A DNA stretch of 64,000 nt from Scatophagus argus (Eukaryota; Chordata; Actinopteri; Scatophagidae): the NCBI RefSeq assembly GCF_020382885.2, contig NC_058510.1, positions 854,001-918,000 on the forward strand, given 5' to 3'. The notes under the pieces were generated by a model, which worked only from the letters and a program-made list of their open reading frames with translations, made no database searches and was not told the DNA's origin. The stretch's first letter is position 1; each line of letters starts with the position of its first letter. The translations under genes and the position numbers were made by a program. Below are positions 23,205 to 33,869 of this stretch, in pieces.

Positions 23205-25373
23205 ATGGGTGAGAAGGGGGAACAGAGCGCCGATGGAGTTAAATATTACAGGCTGTCAGAGATCGAGGAGCAGAACTCGTTCAAATCAACGTGGATCATC
23301 ATCCACCACAAAGTCTACGATGTCACCAAGTTTCTGGACGAGGTGAGGAATTAAGTTTCAGACGTTTAATTTCAGCAGAAACTTAAGCAACCAGCATGTG
23401 GAAAACCAAACAGGTCGGTTCTGACGAGCAGCGCCGGCTTTCCGTTGGCCAGGAGATAAAGTGCAGGCATCCACACGCAGTTCAGGATGAGTCGGAAGTG
23501 AGACGAGTGTGTGGGACGTAAATCGGCTGAATTTACTTTATTTCACATAAAGACATAAAAGCAAAAGTTGCGAATAATCCCTGAAGCCTGGCAGTCAGAG
23601 AACAGGAAGTGAGATGTTCCGTGAGAGGGACATTCTACAAGAGAAATAAACTCGCAGCTGTGGAATAAAAACACTTTGTAAATGTGCTAAAACATGTTTA
23701 GCTCCTCTGGACTTTGCTGATACGCTTTGCACATTATATGAATGTTTTAGCCCCAGTGTCGCTTTTCGTCCCTTCACATTTCAAAGTACAGAACACTAAA
23801 GATGTCAAAAGTGAAAATCTTATTGTTTCGTTTGACATGTTTTAAATCACTTTAAATTATTTGAGGTTAAATTATTATATTGAGCATCGCAAAATGATTT
23901 TATCTCGATCTCAATAGTCCCAATGATAATTTTAAGGATTTTAGGGCTGCAGAACTTTGAGCTCTCATTATGCGTTGATTTGACAATTATTTTACCCAGT
24001 AATTTCATCACTTAGCCTTTAAAATGTAAGAAAATGGTGAGATTTGCTCACAATGACTTCCTGAGAGAAGGTGCTCAGCACCAGCAGTACATCTGAAGGG
24101 GGGCAGCGAGGGCTCTTGGAGCTCCTGGTCCCCCCAGCAGGTTGATCCGGCCCTGAACAGACCGGCGAGATCTCAGAACTGCCGGTTCCACCTTCACCTA
24201 ACTTTTAACCACAAAATGAACCTCCAGCTGGTGTGGCGTCTGGGGAAACACTTTGAATGAACTTTACAGCAGGTTCTTCAGATGTTAAACCAGTATTCAG
24301 CACTTTATTTTTCTGCAGATGTCTGTGGGAAATGATTACAAGCGTTTTTCACTATGAGACGATTAACTGAGAAAATAATCTAAACCAAGTGAGGAGGGCA
24401 AATGAAATTACGGATCCATGAAGAAACTTTATTCTGTTGGCTTGTTTACTTTCCCGCAGACCAATGTGACATTTTTGCACAACAAAACATATTAATTATT
24501 AGGAGATTATGGCCCTGCAGGATAAACCTTCACCGCTTCAGCTGATCTGATTGTTCAGACCTTTGACTTTTGACCGATCGACTCGATCGGGTCTGCAGTT
24601 CGCTGCTCGTTCAGCCGGCTGTGGTCAATCATTACCAGCAGGTTTTGAGGAAGCTGAATCTGGGAAGCTACACGCTGAGCTGCTTTCATGACTTACGTGA
24701 GTCAGCTTGGGACGCAGTTCAGCGCAACACAAACAACCACTCAGGAGTCCCATGCAGGAGCTTTGATACCAAATCATTCAGGAGAAAGTCAGACCTGAAC
24801 CCGATGAGATCCGCTGGGAGAAACGTGCGACACAGCTGATAATAATGTCAGCTGGTGCGGTTGATTTTTGGAACGGAATCGTTTCAGAGTCACAGTTCAG
24901 GCTGATCCAGTCAGGCTTTTTGGGTGTGTTTGTTTTCCACATCAGCACCCCGGAGGAGAGGAGGTGCTGAGGGAGCAGGCGGGAGGAAACGCCACCGAGA
25001 GCTTCGAGGACGTCGGACACTCGAGCGACGCCAGAGAGATGGCCGCCAGCATGGTGATCGGAGAGCTGCACCCGGTCAGTGTCTGCACCTGATCTGATCT
25101 GGGATCTGTAGCTTTGAATGTGCGTAACTGACTGTCTGCCTGTCTGCCTGTCTCTCTGCAGGACGACAGACACAAGCTCGTCAAACCGGAGGTGAGTGAA
25201 CCAGCTCGTCTCAGGGGGTGATGGTGATGTCACAGTGATGTCATCACGAGGGACCACAGACGTGGGGAGTTGAAATGATGTCATTCAGCTGCATTATGGG
25301 TAACGATGATGTCTCTGGTTTGTTGATTACAGGATACACTAGTGACCACTTTGACTGAACAGGCCAGGTACGT

Positions 25374-25408
<35 letters not shown>

Positions 25409-25535
25409 GCAGCGTCTGTGGGCCTGACCCGCCGTCTTCCTGTCTTGCAGCTGGTGGACTAACTGGTTGGTTCCGACTCTGGTCGCCATCATCGTCACGC
25501 TGATATACCGCATGTACGCCACAGACAGCGAGTGA
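23205..25535 (+). CDS. cyb5a: Cytochrome b5 type A, microsomal (5 exons, 138 aa)
   Basis: Exons: 23205-23342, 24946-25074, 25162-25191, 25333-25367, 25451-25535; all borders are GT/AG and the total is 417 bp. The protein is a tail-anchored ER haemoprotein that passes electrons from NADH-cytochrome b5 reductase or P450 reductase to fatty-acid desaturases and P450s. The cytochrome b5 domain spans roughly residues 12-88. The axial haem ligands are His47 (in HPGG) and His71 (in FEDVGHS), 24 residues apart as in mammals. A hydrophobic anchor covers about residues 113-132 and ends RMYATDSE. The SWWTNW motif before the anchor and the neighbouring c18orf63 distinguish CYB5A from mitochondrial outer-membrane CYB5B. 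Start context is CAAATGG. The short 30- and 35-bp exons match the compact 3' structure of the family. Confidence 0.96.
25377..25405. repeat. (CA)n microsatellite after cyb5a exon 4 donor
   Basis: CA array starting 9 bases inside the 83-bp intron 4 and occupying about a third of it. Confidence 0.95.
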
Positions 25536-25960
25536 CATCAGAGGACGTGCAGCTGTGATGTCATCGACAGGCACTTCAGCAAAGCGCCGCATCATGTTAT
25601 TGACACCTGCGTCATCCAGTGGCGGCGGAGCCTGACGAGGAAGAGACGGACCAACGAGCATTCGATTGGTGGATTAAAAACATCATCGTTGGTTTTCTCC
25701 TGTCGCCGCACTACAATTCCCACGATTCATTACATGCTGTTCAGCTGACCAATCACAAGGCATTACGTCAATGAAGTCATTTCTGTAGAATTTTTTGAAA
25801 CGTGGATGTTTTATAAAATCGTGCTGATCGGAAATCTTCTAGAGATGCAGTGGATGTGTAATTTGTCTTATCTTTTTATATCCTTGCAACTGAATGTAAA
25901 TGAGTATAAATATGCAGTCATCACTGTCATAACATTAAACACTGATCACGTCTTGAACAA
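25536..25960 (+). other. cyb5a: cyb5a 3' UTR
   Basis: Non-coding sequence follows the TGA. An ATTAAA at about 25,934 is the first plausible polyadenylation signal, giving a 3' UTR of about 420 bases. The end was not otherwise supported. Confidence 0.45.
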
Positions 25961-26340
25961 CATGGCTGAAGTCCTGATTCTTGTCAAAAACCTCCAGGTG
26001 TGCTTCTCTGAGATCTTTGAATTACTGCTTTTGGTTACGGATTTGTTTGTTCAGGTCGGTCGCCGTGGAGACGCAGGGACAGTTTGACTGAGTTCAGGTT
26101 CAGCACTGAAGCGTTGGCCTCAGGAGTGCAGGACAGCAGAGTAAAACCTGCTGTGAAGTGACGCGGGCAGCAGCTGGCAGCCGGTCACCTGATGCGGCTC
26201 AGAATCGGCGGATGAAAACCATGTTGTTACCAGGGAAACCTGGCTGCAGGTTTGAAGGTAAAGAGACGACGTCAGGCTCAGTGATTTCTGATTTGATCAC
26301 GTTCGCACTGAAAATGTGGACCATCTCGCATATTAAAGAT

Positions 26341-26594
26341 GAAAGTGACATATTTTGTCATTGGAGGGAACTCACTCCAACGAAATTTGTTCTCTGCATT
26401 TAACCCACCCAAGTGACGTGCACACACACACAGCAAACCCGGGGCAGTGGGCGACCGCGTGCAGCGCCCGGGGAGCAGTGGGGGTTAGGTACCTTGCTCA
26501 AGGGTACCTCAGCCATGGACATCGGTACGGGGAGTCAAACCGGCGATCCACCGATTACGGGTCCGACACCCTAACCGCTGATCCACGACTGCCC
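26341..26594 (-). mobile_element. tRNA-derived SINE with target-site duplication
   Basis: Read on the minus strand, the element begins GGGCAGTCGTGG and has an A-box-like TGGATCAGCGGTTAGGG and a B-box-like GGTTTGACTCC, the internal RNA polymerase III promoter of a tRNA head. The body has the CCCTTGAGCAAGGTACC and CTGCTCCCCGGGCGC strings typical of a widespread fish SINE family (V-SINE/HAmo-like, from memory). The tail is TTAAATGCAGAGAACAAATTTCGTTGG. TATTAAAGAT (26,331-26,340) and TATTAAACAT (26,595-26,604) flank it as a 10-bp duplication with one mismatch. Confidence 0.85.
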
Positions 26595-27237
26595 TATTAA
26601 ACATCAGACTGACAGGAAACACTGACCACAGACTTCCTGCTGAGCAGCCAGAGTCTGAATGTGAAGTTTGGCGTGTGTTCTGTCTGGTGAGGCAATGAAG
26701 AAGAGGTGAAGTCCAGGCCAGAAGCTGGAGAGATGCTGCCATCTAGTGGCCACAAGCCTTCAGTGCCAGTTTCAAAAATGCATCTGCTTTTGAGTGACAA
26801 ACAAACATTTAGCTGCCGTGTGTTTTATTCTCACCACCATCTCATGTAAAGACTTTCAAAGTGGTCTCCTCAGAGTTTCAGAAGTTTGGACTCACCTGTC
26901 GACTCGTTCAGTGATTAAACATCCATTCAGTCGACGTCCTCGCAGTGTGGGACATCAGAAGAGAAACCCGTGGGACCCTTTGGTTTTCAGTTGGTCCAGA
27001 AACAAACTTCTGGTTCTGCTAACAACACGGCAGCTTACTTGAGACATCTGAGCCGGGACCAACCAGAGCTCGTGATCTCTGCGTTAACCCGCCACCCTGC
27101 AGCTTGTGTCACATCTCGTCAAGCGGCGAATGTCCTCCTGTTCAGGCTTGTCTTCTCTCTCTCTTAAGTTTTCCACTTAAAAACGATGTCTCAGGAACAT
27201 CTTTTCAAATCAGTTCGGGTTCTCAGGGCTGTGGTGC

Positions 27238-27292
27238 GTAGATAATAATTGAGTTTTTATTTTTGGGTGAAGTGTTCCTTTAAAAGCAGTAC
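27238..27292 (-). repeat. Dispersed teleost repeat fragment (CACCCAAAAATAAAAA type)
   Basis: On the minus strand it reads AAAGGAACACTTCACCCAAAAATAAAAACTC, closely similar to the copy at 60,722. This motif is very common in teleost genomes; the family was not identified with certainty. Confidence 0.6.
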
Positions 27293-27916
27293 TGGAGTGA
27301 CTGCAGTCACTGCAGGAGCTCAGCTCAAAGCTTCCTGGAGTTTCTGCAGCCTCGCGCTGACCGAGCTGATGAAGATCCAAAGCACCAGAAGTGAGCGAAG
27401 CTCGAGTCCGGCGTCGGCTGTTCACACCCGACCACAGTTTGATGGTGGATCAGACGAAAGACCGAGAAGTCAGCAGGACCGAGTCGTCTTTCAGTTTTCA
27501 CAGAACCTGCTGAGCGTCCCGTCAGGACGTGGACTGAGGAGACCTGATCACAGCAGGGCCGCAGCAGAGCGGCGTGACGTCAGGATGATGCGGGTGGTGA
27601 CGACACGTGTTTGTTCAGCAGCTGCGTGACGCACTCGGAGTCACGTGGAGCTCAGAGTTACATAACAAGCTGACGGCGTGTGATCTGATTCTCAGAAACC
27701 TTTTGACCCTCAGCTGTTGTCTTCACATGACAATAGTGACAGACACCAGCCTTTAAATCAGCTCATCCAGCCGCTGAAACAGCTCACATAAAATATGTCA
27801 CTTACATGAAACGACAGCGTTCATACTTTCACCTGCTCGACTGTTTACCTGCTCTCTGATGAAGACCCTCAGCTCAGTTTAAAAGGTGCTAAACTGACAA
27901 AATGAACCCAAGGCTC

Positions 27917-28373
27917 CAGAGGTTTTGCTAAATCTGTTGCTTTGGGGCTTTTTTGTACATTTATTTCAGATTTTCAAGTTCTGTGTTTTTGTGAGGTGAA
28001 AACAGCGGAAACGTATGACGTTAAAGTACTCCATGGTTACTTCTTTTGGCCTCAGAAAACGTTTCTGTGACATTTCAGAGGGAAAGATGGCGTCGTTACA
28101 TTTATCTGACAGTCAGCACGGGGTCCTTTCCAGTTTAAGGTTTTATGTTAAAAAAGTACAAAATAAAACAGGTGATTAAAAACAGACCACATGCTTTCAG
28201 TTCAGTGTTTCAAAAATGGAAACAAGATTCATTACTTTACAAAACCGTGACAGACGTGTTTTTAAGCTGTCTAAATGTGTTTCTTGTCTCGTCTCGCATT
28301 AATCACGTGACGGCCCCTCAGGTTTATCTGGTGGCCCTTTGGAGGGGCCGACCCCTCAGGTTGGGAACCACTG
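27917..28373 (-). mobile_element. hAT-like DNA transposon remnant
   Basis: The minus strand begins CAGTGGTTCCCAACCTG at 28,373, then AGGGGTCGGCCCCTCC, the terminal sequence style of hAT/Charlie elements. The other end (CAGAGGTTTTGC at 27,917) is only a weak candidate, so the left boundary is uncertain. Confidence 0.5.
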
Positions 28374-28404
28374 GACTCGCAGTTCAAAGTGTCTGAAGCT
28401 CCAG

Positions 28405-28568
28405 CATCGAGGTACTGACGTTTAACTGCAGTACATTTACTACATGAAGCTAACAAAACTGCTGTACTTTTACTTCAGTGGGGTTTAGAATGTGGGACTT
28501 CTACTTGTAATGGAGTATTTTTCCACTGTTATGCTGCTACTTTTACTTAAATAAAATATTTAGAAGCT
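28405..28568 (+). mobile_element. Teleost MITE-like repeat fragment, second copy
   Basis: It contains ACTTCTACTTGTAATGGAGTATTTTTCCACTG and CTACTTTTACTTAAATAAA, resembling the copy at 20,108-20,191. Both are diverged, so they are old insertions. Confidence 0.55.
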
Positions 28569-28633
28569 CTTCTTTCTTGTTCTCCTTCACTGAATATTAA
28601 AGTCATGTAAAGGTGCTCTCAGTGTGTACCTGT

Positions 28634-28653
28634 GGTTGTTGTTGTTGTTGTTG
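28634..28653. repeat. (GTT)n microsatellite
   Basis: About six tandem GTT units, 230 bp upstream of the ppp1r3g start codon. Confidence 0.85.
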
Positions 28654-28760
28654 TGCTCCGCTGCACGCAAACAGGTGAAAGTTGATGTGTCTGACGTGGG
28701 GCGCGTGTTCCTCTGACAGCAGCTGCACGCGCGCTGTTGTCACCACGTTGTCCACTGGAG

Positions 28761-28784
28761 GGGGCGGGAGTCTTTACTCTATAG
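28761..28784 (+). promoter_or_regulatory. ppp1r3g: Probable core promoter elements of ppp1r3g
   Basis: A GC box (GGGGCGGG, 28,761-28,768) is followed by a TATA-like CTATAG (28,779-28,784), about 80 bp before the start codon, at the left edge of a GC- and CpG-rich block. Confidence 0.4.
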
Positions 28785-28863
28785 AAGCTGCCCCGCAGCG
28801 GGTCTCCGGCGGACTCCGGACCGGCCTGCAGCCACAGCACAGCGCCGGGCTGCCGGGCACCAC

Positions 28864-29676
28864 ATGTCCCGCTCAACAGTCCAGTTCCACAGCGGGGGAG
28901 AGCCGCTCTCCCCGGGCCAGTCCATGGAGAACGGCCTGGAGGCCGAGGAGGAGGACGATCTGGACGATGAGATGGACGCTTCTCAGCTGGAGAGATTCAT
29001 GAAAGACAGGAGGAGAGCCAAGTCCCTGCCCGCCTACCCGGCGCTCCTGGACGGCGTCTCCGGGAGCAACGGGAGGAAGCGGGTGAAGTTCGCCGACTCC
29101 ATGGGGCTGAACCTGGCCAGCGTCAAGCACTTCAGCTCGCTGGAGGAGCCGCAGATCCCGAGTAAAGTTCTGTCCAGACACAAGAGCTTCCCGCCGCAGC
29201 AGCAGGATTTACTGAACGACCTGTGCCAGAGCTTCAAGTCCAGCCTGGACACGGACCGACTGGTCCCCTGCTTCCCGGAGCCCCGGGAGGCGGAGCGGAC
29301 AGTCCAGCAGCGGCGTGTCTGCCTGGAGAGGGTCGCCATCTCCCAGTTTGACGTGCGGGGACAGATCCGGGTCCTCGCCGGTCGCGACGACAAAGAGGTC
29401 GGAGTGAGGTACACCTTTAACGACTGGCTCTCCTACGTGGACGCGCAGGCCCTGCCCGTGGCCGCGGATCAGCCGGGCTTTGTGGGAGAGCGCTTCAGCT
29501 TCACTGTGTACACGCCGCCCGTCATGGACCCCAGCTCGGCCGTGCACTTCGCCGTGTACATGAAGAGCGAGGAGGGGGAGTTCTGGGACAACAACGAGGG
29601 GCAGAACTACACCCTCAGGTACCACTGCATGTCCAGCACTACACCCTTTGTCAGCGCCGCATTCCACGCCACCTGA
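28864..29676 (+). CDS. ppp1r3g: Protein phosphatase 1 regulatory subunit 3G (glycogen-targeting), single exon, 270 aa
   Basis: The protein brings PP1 catalytic subunit to glycogen particles and so promotes dephosphorylation and activation of glycogen synthase. An acidic N-terminus (residues 27-38) is followed by a RRRAKSLP phosphosite-like motif (49-56). The PP1-docking RVxF motif is RVKF (73-76). A CBM21 carbohydrate-binding domain covers about 145-254, with VRYTFNDW (181-188), FWDNN (240-244) and NYTLRY (248-253). The 3G assignment rests on SMGLNLASVKHF and VLSRHKSFP resembling human PPP1R3G more than 3B-3E, and on adjacency to lyrm4. The gene is intronless, as in mammals. At 270 aa it is shorter than human 3G (about 358 aa), lacking much of the low-complexity N-terminus and insertions in the CBM. 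Met21 is an alternative start. The coding region is far more GC-rich than its surroundings. Confidence 0.93.
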   Translation: MSRSTVQFHSGGEPLSPGQSMENGLEAEEEDDLDDEMDASQLERFMKDRRRAKSLPAYPALLDGVSGSNGRKRVKFADSMGLNLASVKHFSSLEEPQIPSKVLSRHKSFPPQQQDLLNDLCQSFKSSLDTDRLVPCFPEPREAERTVQQRRVCLERVAISQFDVRGQIRVLAGRDDKEVGVRYTFNDWLSYVDAQALPVAADQPGFVGERFSFTVYTPPVMDPSSAVHFAVYMKSEEGEFWDNNEGQNYTLRYHCMSSTTPFVSAAFHAT

Positions 29677-29769
29677 CCGGGGCGCGCGTCGTGCGTAAAA
29701 GCCACAGATCTGTGCGTAAAAGCTTTCCATCTGTCACGTCTGCTGGAGAAATTCGATATGCATCTGCTA

Positions 29770-29775
29770 AATAAA
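29770..29775 (+). terminator. ppp1r3g: Polyadenylation signal of ppp1r3g
   Basis: AATAAA lies 94 bp after the stop codon, giving a very short 3' UTR. Confidence 0.6.
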
Positions 29776-29789
29776 TACATCATCTGCGC

Positions 29790-32166
29790 CACCCCGTGTG
29801 ATGTGCTGAGTCTTGTGGAGAACAGAGAACTTGTGTCACAGTCAGAAGATCCGGAGATCATCCGAAGAAGAGACGCAGACGCAGCTCGCGTTTTCCTTGA
29901 AGTTGGCCCCTGAATGATTCTGTTGTGCCTTTCTGAACAGCCTCATCACGACGCGTTGAGCTGAAGCTCATAAATGTGAGGACAACACAGCTGACAGGTG
30001 TGGACATTTCTCTGGACTTCCTCTGGGACCCATGGGCACAGAAACAACGGACTGATTCGATGTACCGACTGGAAGGAAAGTGCGCATCGCTGTCAACTGC
30101 GTTGTGGACGTTTTGGACATTTTCACAACACGAGCGTCTCTGGCTCACTGCTGTTCTTAGACTCCATTTGTTCATCAGCAAAACAACGTGGAAACATTTC
30201 AAATGAACAAACCAAATATTTCTGTTGGGCTTTGAGGTTGGAGGTGATCAACAACACAAAGCCTGCGGGTGAGAATCGCTGGGACAAAATCACCGGAAAA
30301 ACGTCCTGCACGTGTGAAACTGAAGGCTGCGCACACGTGGGACGGAGCTGCCGTTTGGTGACTTTGTTTCACCGTGCAGTCATTTGACAGCAGCTGAGAA
30401 GGAGTACATTTGGCTTTTGATTTTGAAAAATGGTCACCCTGAGAGCCTCCTGCTGCCAAACTTCTCACTGGGCTTCAGCCGTCTCCCCACAGTCAGCTGC
30501 AGACATGGAGGAAGTCGCACTGCACGTTTGTTTCTTTACAGAATGAAGGTCAGTTTGAACGTCAAGTCTGCATTCACTCTGATCAGCGACTCTGCGTTAC
30601 CTCACAAAACATCCTGTAAAGAAATAAAAGAGAAAGTGACTAAAATGCAGCTGAGCGCTTTGCAAACTGATCATCTGAACCTTCAGAGCCACACAGCTGG
30701 TGGTCCTTCAGATCCAGACTTCAGTTTTTGGGTGTGAATGTAAGCAGTCAGTCCATTCTGATGTGTCATGATGCTGAAAGTTTGTTACCAGAGAAAACCT
30801 GCATCCATCCTGTTTTTGCCAAAGTGATCTCAATCATGAAAGCTGATTTTCAACCAATAAAGAACAAATAAACCAATAAATCTTCTGTTGTCTTGAATGT
30901 TGCCTTTTGAAACATCACAGCTTCGTCACGTGTAGTTTACAAACTTCTCACCATCTCAGTGTGAGGAAGCTTCCTGTCCTGTCACAGTTTTTATTTTAAC
31001 GTCAGTCAGAAAGCTGCCATGCTAACATGCTGTGCAAACAGGGCCTGGCTAAAGCCCGTATCACACACTAAAGCTGATGTTTCCTGATCCAGGGTCAGTT
31101 TAAAAACACTGCATTAGCACATTTAAAGTGCAGCCAGTCTTTGCAGCTGTAAGACTTTCCCTTTTTGCTGCAGTGTGATGATGCTAATTCACGGCTGATA
31201 CGAGCCAGTGTTTCTCCTGTACGTGAGACCAGTCAGGTCCTCCCGTGTGTCTGCACCTGTCCATCATCTTTACATGAGGGACAAAGTTCAGAAGTCCAAC
31301 ACCTCTGAATTATTCCTGTTGACAAACCTGCTGAAATCTGTTTGGTCTGTCAACACGGACTCAGAGGTTCAAAGTGATGAAGGAAAATTTCAGGTAAATG
31401 TGATTTCAGAGCAGCAGCCTGTCACTTCTTCCTATTAATCACTCAGCAATAATCCTGACTTGGAACAAAAAACACATGAACATGACAGATTTCTTGTATT
31501 TTCTTTTAAAACCATCATGTTACCTCCACGTCTCCAGCCTCAAACTGCAGCTGCTGCCACACTTAACTGTAAAATCAAGCAATTTAAGAAATCAGGTTCT
31601 TTCTGTCAGTTTGGCTCTGACCGCTACAACGCCCACAATCCTTAGCTGCATGCCATCGAAACAAGCCACAGGGTCATCACTGCTGCTTTACCCTAAACTG
31701 ACCCAGAACCTAAATGAGGTAAATTCAGTTTTCTCGGTGAAGCCAGTTTTATCTTTTGCTTGGCGCTGGCATCGCGCCTCACAGAATTTGTGGCTCTGTG
31801 ATTGTGATCGTGCTGAAAGGCTCCTCAGGAGTCTCAGTTCAGTCTTAAACTTTTTATCAAAGAACCACATGCGGTTCGTCTCAGGACGTTCAGCTCCAGC
31901 CAAGACCTGCAGAGCTTCACCGTCACCTCAGAGAACTTTCACTTCTGGCAAACAGAAGCAGCAGATGTTGCACTGCAGACCGACACTCCCTGGGATAAAC
32001 AAACGTTAGCTTGGTGTAAAAGCAAGCGGCAGTGAGCCGCGGGTCTGAAGTCCTTCAGGTGAATGTAGGACTCGTGCAGATCACATGCACAACTGGGCAG
32101 AGCATCCTGTGTGTGTGTGTTCATCTGATGAAACAGCCATCACTGATTGAGCAATGTAATCTTCTA

Positions 32167-32205
<39 letters not shown>

Positions 32206-32750
32206 GTGGGTCAGTGTGCTCGTCTTTAAACCAACAGATGGGTCTATTTATAGCAGCTGCTGGTACCTCGCAGGTCCTTTACCTTCACCCTGCACCAAAA
32301 CCAAACGCACCTCTGAGCTCAGCTCCTCTGCCGCCTCATCCACTCTGCTTCCCTGTCCACACACACTCACACTCACACTCACACAGACGAGAACACAACA
32401 GAAGAGTTTGATCTCAGTTCATCTTCAGGTGTGTTTGATCCACTCAGGACTTTGTGTATCCAGGTGTCACCACCTTCAGGTTGGTTTGATGAATGTGTGA
32501 GATGTTCTCTTACTGTCACCTGATGGATCCAAGTCCTCTCTGTGGTCCCACAGTCCAGCAGCTTAGCTTTTAGAAGACAATCAGGTGGACCAATCAAAAA
32601 TGAATTCCTGGATGCTGACGTGAAAGCAGAAGCAAGTTCACTTTAAACCTGCTGGAATCAGATTGTGTCTTTAACGTCACAGCTCAGCAAAGCTTCAGCC
32701 TGTTGCACCTCACTGGGAATGAAAGAGCAAATTTAATGTCACTCTGTTCG
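29790..32750. other. Intergenic region between ppp1r3g and lyrm4
   Basis: The two genes converge here. I found no coding exon. A (TG)n microsatellite occupies 32,171-32,203. Open frames up to 177 codons exist but have no recognisable domain, composition or splice context. Confidence 0.6.
32171..32203. repeat. (TG)n microsatellite
   Basis: Perfect TG array of about 33 bases, followed by a CT/CA-rich stretch up to 32,400. Confidence 0.95.
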
Positions 32751-32765
32751 GCATTTGTATATAAC

Positions 32766-32771
32766 TTTATT
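32766..32771 (-). terminator. lyrm4: Polyadenylation signal of lyrm4
   Basis: TTTATT on the plus strand is AATAAA on the gene's strand, 404 bp after the stop codon. It is the first canonical signal noticed in the 3' UTR (33,174 to about 32,750). Confidence 0.5.
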
Positions 32772-33174
32772 CATTACATCAGACGACAATCTACTAACCA
32801 GACAAACACATGAGCTCAAATGGAAGAAGAATGAGTTGAATCGGATGAACTTTTACGCTCGCTGGTCTCAAAGGACACAGTTTGAGAAGTAAAACGAGTC
32901 TTTGGTCAAACAACATCATCAGCTTCATTTTTTATAAACACAGCTTGACTTCGGCTTGTGATTGATCAGTGATCACGGAAAAATTTGACTGGTGCATCCA
33001 TAAAACAAAAAACAATTTACAGGCTAAAGTCCAAACAAACTGCAGGTACTTTACTCTGTCCTACACCTCCCACAATGCATTTCACACCCCCTCCCACTGA
33101 CAAATCCAGCAGTGTCTGAGTCGAAGGGGAAGCGGGCTGGTTGCTGATGTCACATCCTGTCAGACAGCGAGGGG

Positions 33175-33225
33175 TTAATCCTCCACCACGGTCCTCTGGG
33201 TCTCAAACATCTTCCCGATGGCAAC
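33175..33225 (-). CDS. lyrm4: lyrm4 exon 3 (last coding exon)
   Basis: CCTGTGCAG|GTTGCC opens 16 codons ([16 protein letters not shown]) and a TAA. Phase 0 fits exon 2. Its position beyond a 14.5 kb intron was inferred from similarity to the human C-terminal exon and from the reading frame. Confidence 0.88.
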   Translation of the reverse strand, partial: VAIGKMFETQRTVVED

Positions 33226-33659
33226 CTGCACAGGAAGGAAGTCCAGTCAGATCTGATTCATAAACTAAATGACAGAGAAGAAGACGGGTTCACTCGGCAC
33301 ACAAAGTGGACCACAAAGTCTGACCTGTCGAATAAAGTAAAACACACGTGAAGGCTCATGTGCTAAATGTTTTCACGGTTCCAGGAGGTCAGCGTGTCTG
33401 TAAGACAGGAAGTCTGACCTGCAGGTCGGCCGCGGACCCTCAGGTAAACACCGTGACGCCGCTCTGCTGCACGCTGCCAAATAATTGTCAGGTTTTTCCT
33501 GAGGGCGGAGCCACAGGACAAGAGTGTGTGTGTGTGTGTGTGTGTTTAGTGTCCAGAGAGCCTTGCCTCTGTGTTATGTCAATATTACCCAGCTGAACTC
33601 TGTTGTCAAATAGAAGAACCAATTATGGTGGACTGTGCTGCAGCAGTACTGTATGTACA

Positions 33660-33696
<37 letters not shown>

Positions 33697-33814
33697 TGAG
33701 TGAGTGAGTGAGTGAGTGCGTGTGTGTGCAGGGGCCACAGTTCACAATTGATTTTCTCTTGTTTCAGTACAAAGACACAACAGGCTGATTTACAGAACAT
33801 GACCAAATATGAAC

Positions 33815-33869
<55 letters not shown>

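Larger units (their letters stand above)
25961..28755. other. Intergenic region between cyb5a and ppp1r3g
   Basis: I see no gene. The region carries a SINE (26,341-26,594), a GTTCACCCAAAAATGAAAA-type repeat, a hAT-like terminal fragment, a MITE-like fragment and a (GTT)n tract at 28,634-28,653. Confidence 0.65.

Noticed and set aside
24778-25284. 168-codon minus-strand frame across cyb5a exons 2-3
   Set aside because: Overlaps real cyb5a exons and their introns on the opposite strand; nothing recognisable.
26510-26594. tRNA-like sequence with A and B boxes
   Set aside because: It is the tRNA-derived head of a SINE with body, tail and target-site duplication, not a functional tRNA gene.
29209-29730. 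173-codon open frame antisense to ppp1r3g
   Set aside because: It is a shadow of a GC-rich coding exon; no independent features.
31476-32009. 177-codon plus-strand frame between ppp1r3g and lyrm4
   Set aside because: Composition and sequence look random, with no conserved motif and no neighbouring splice structure.
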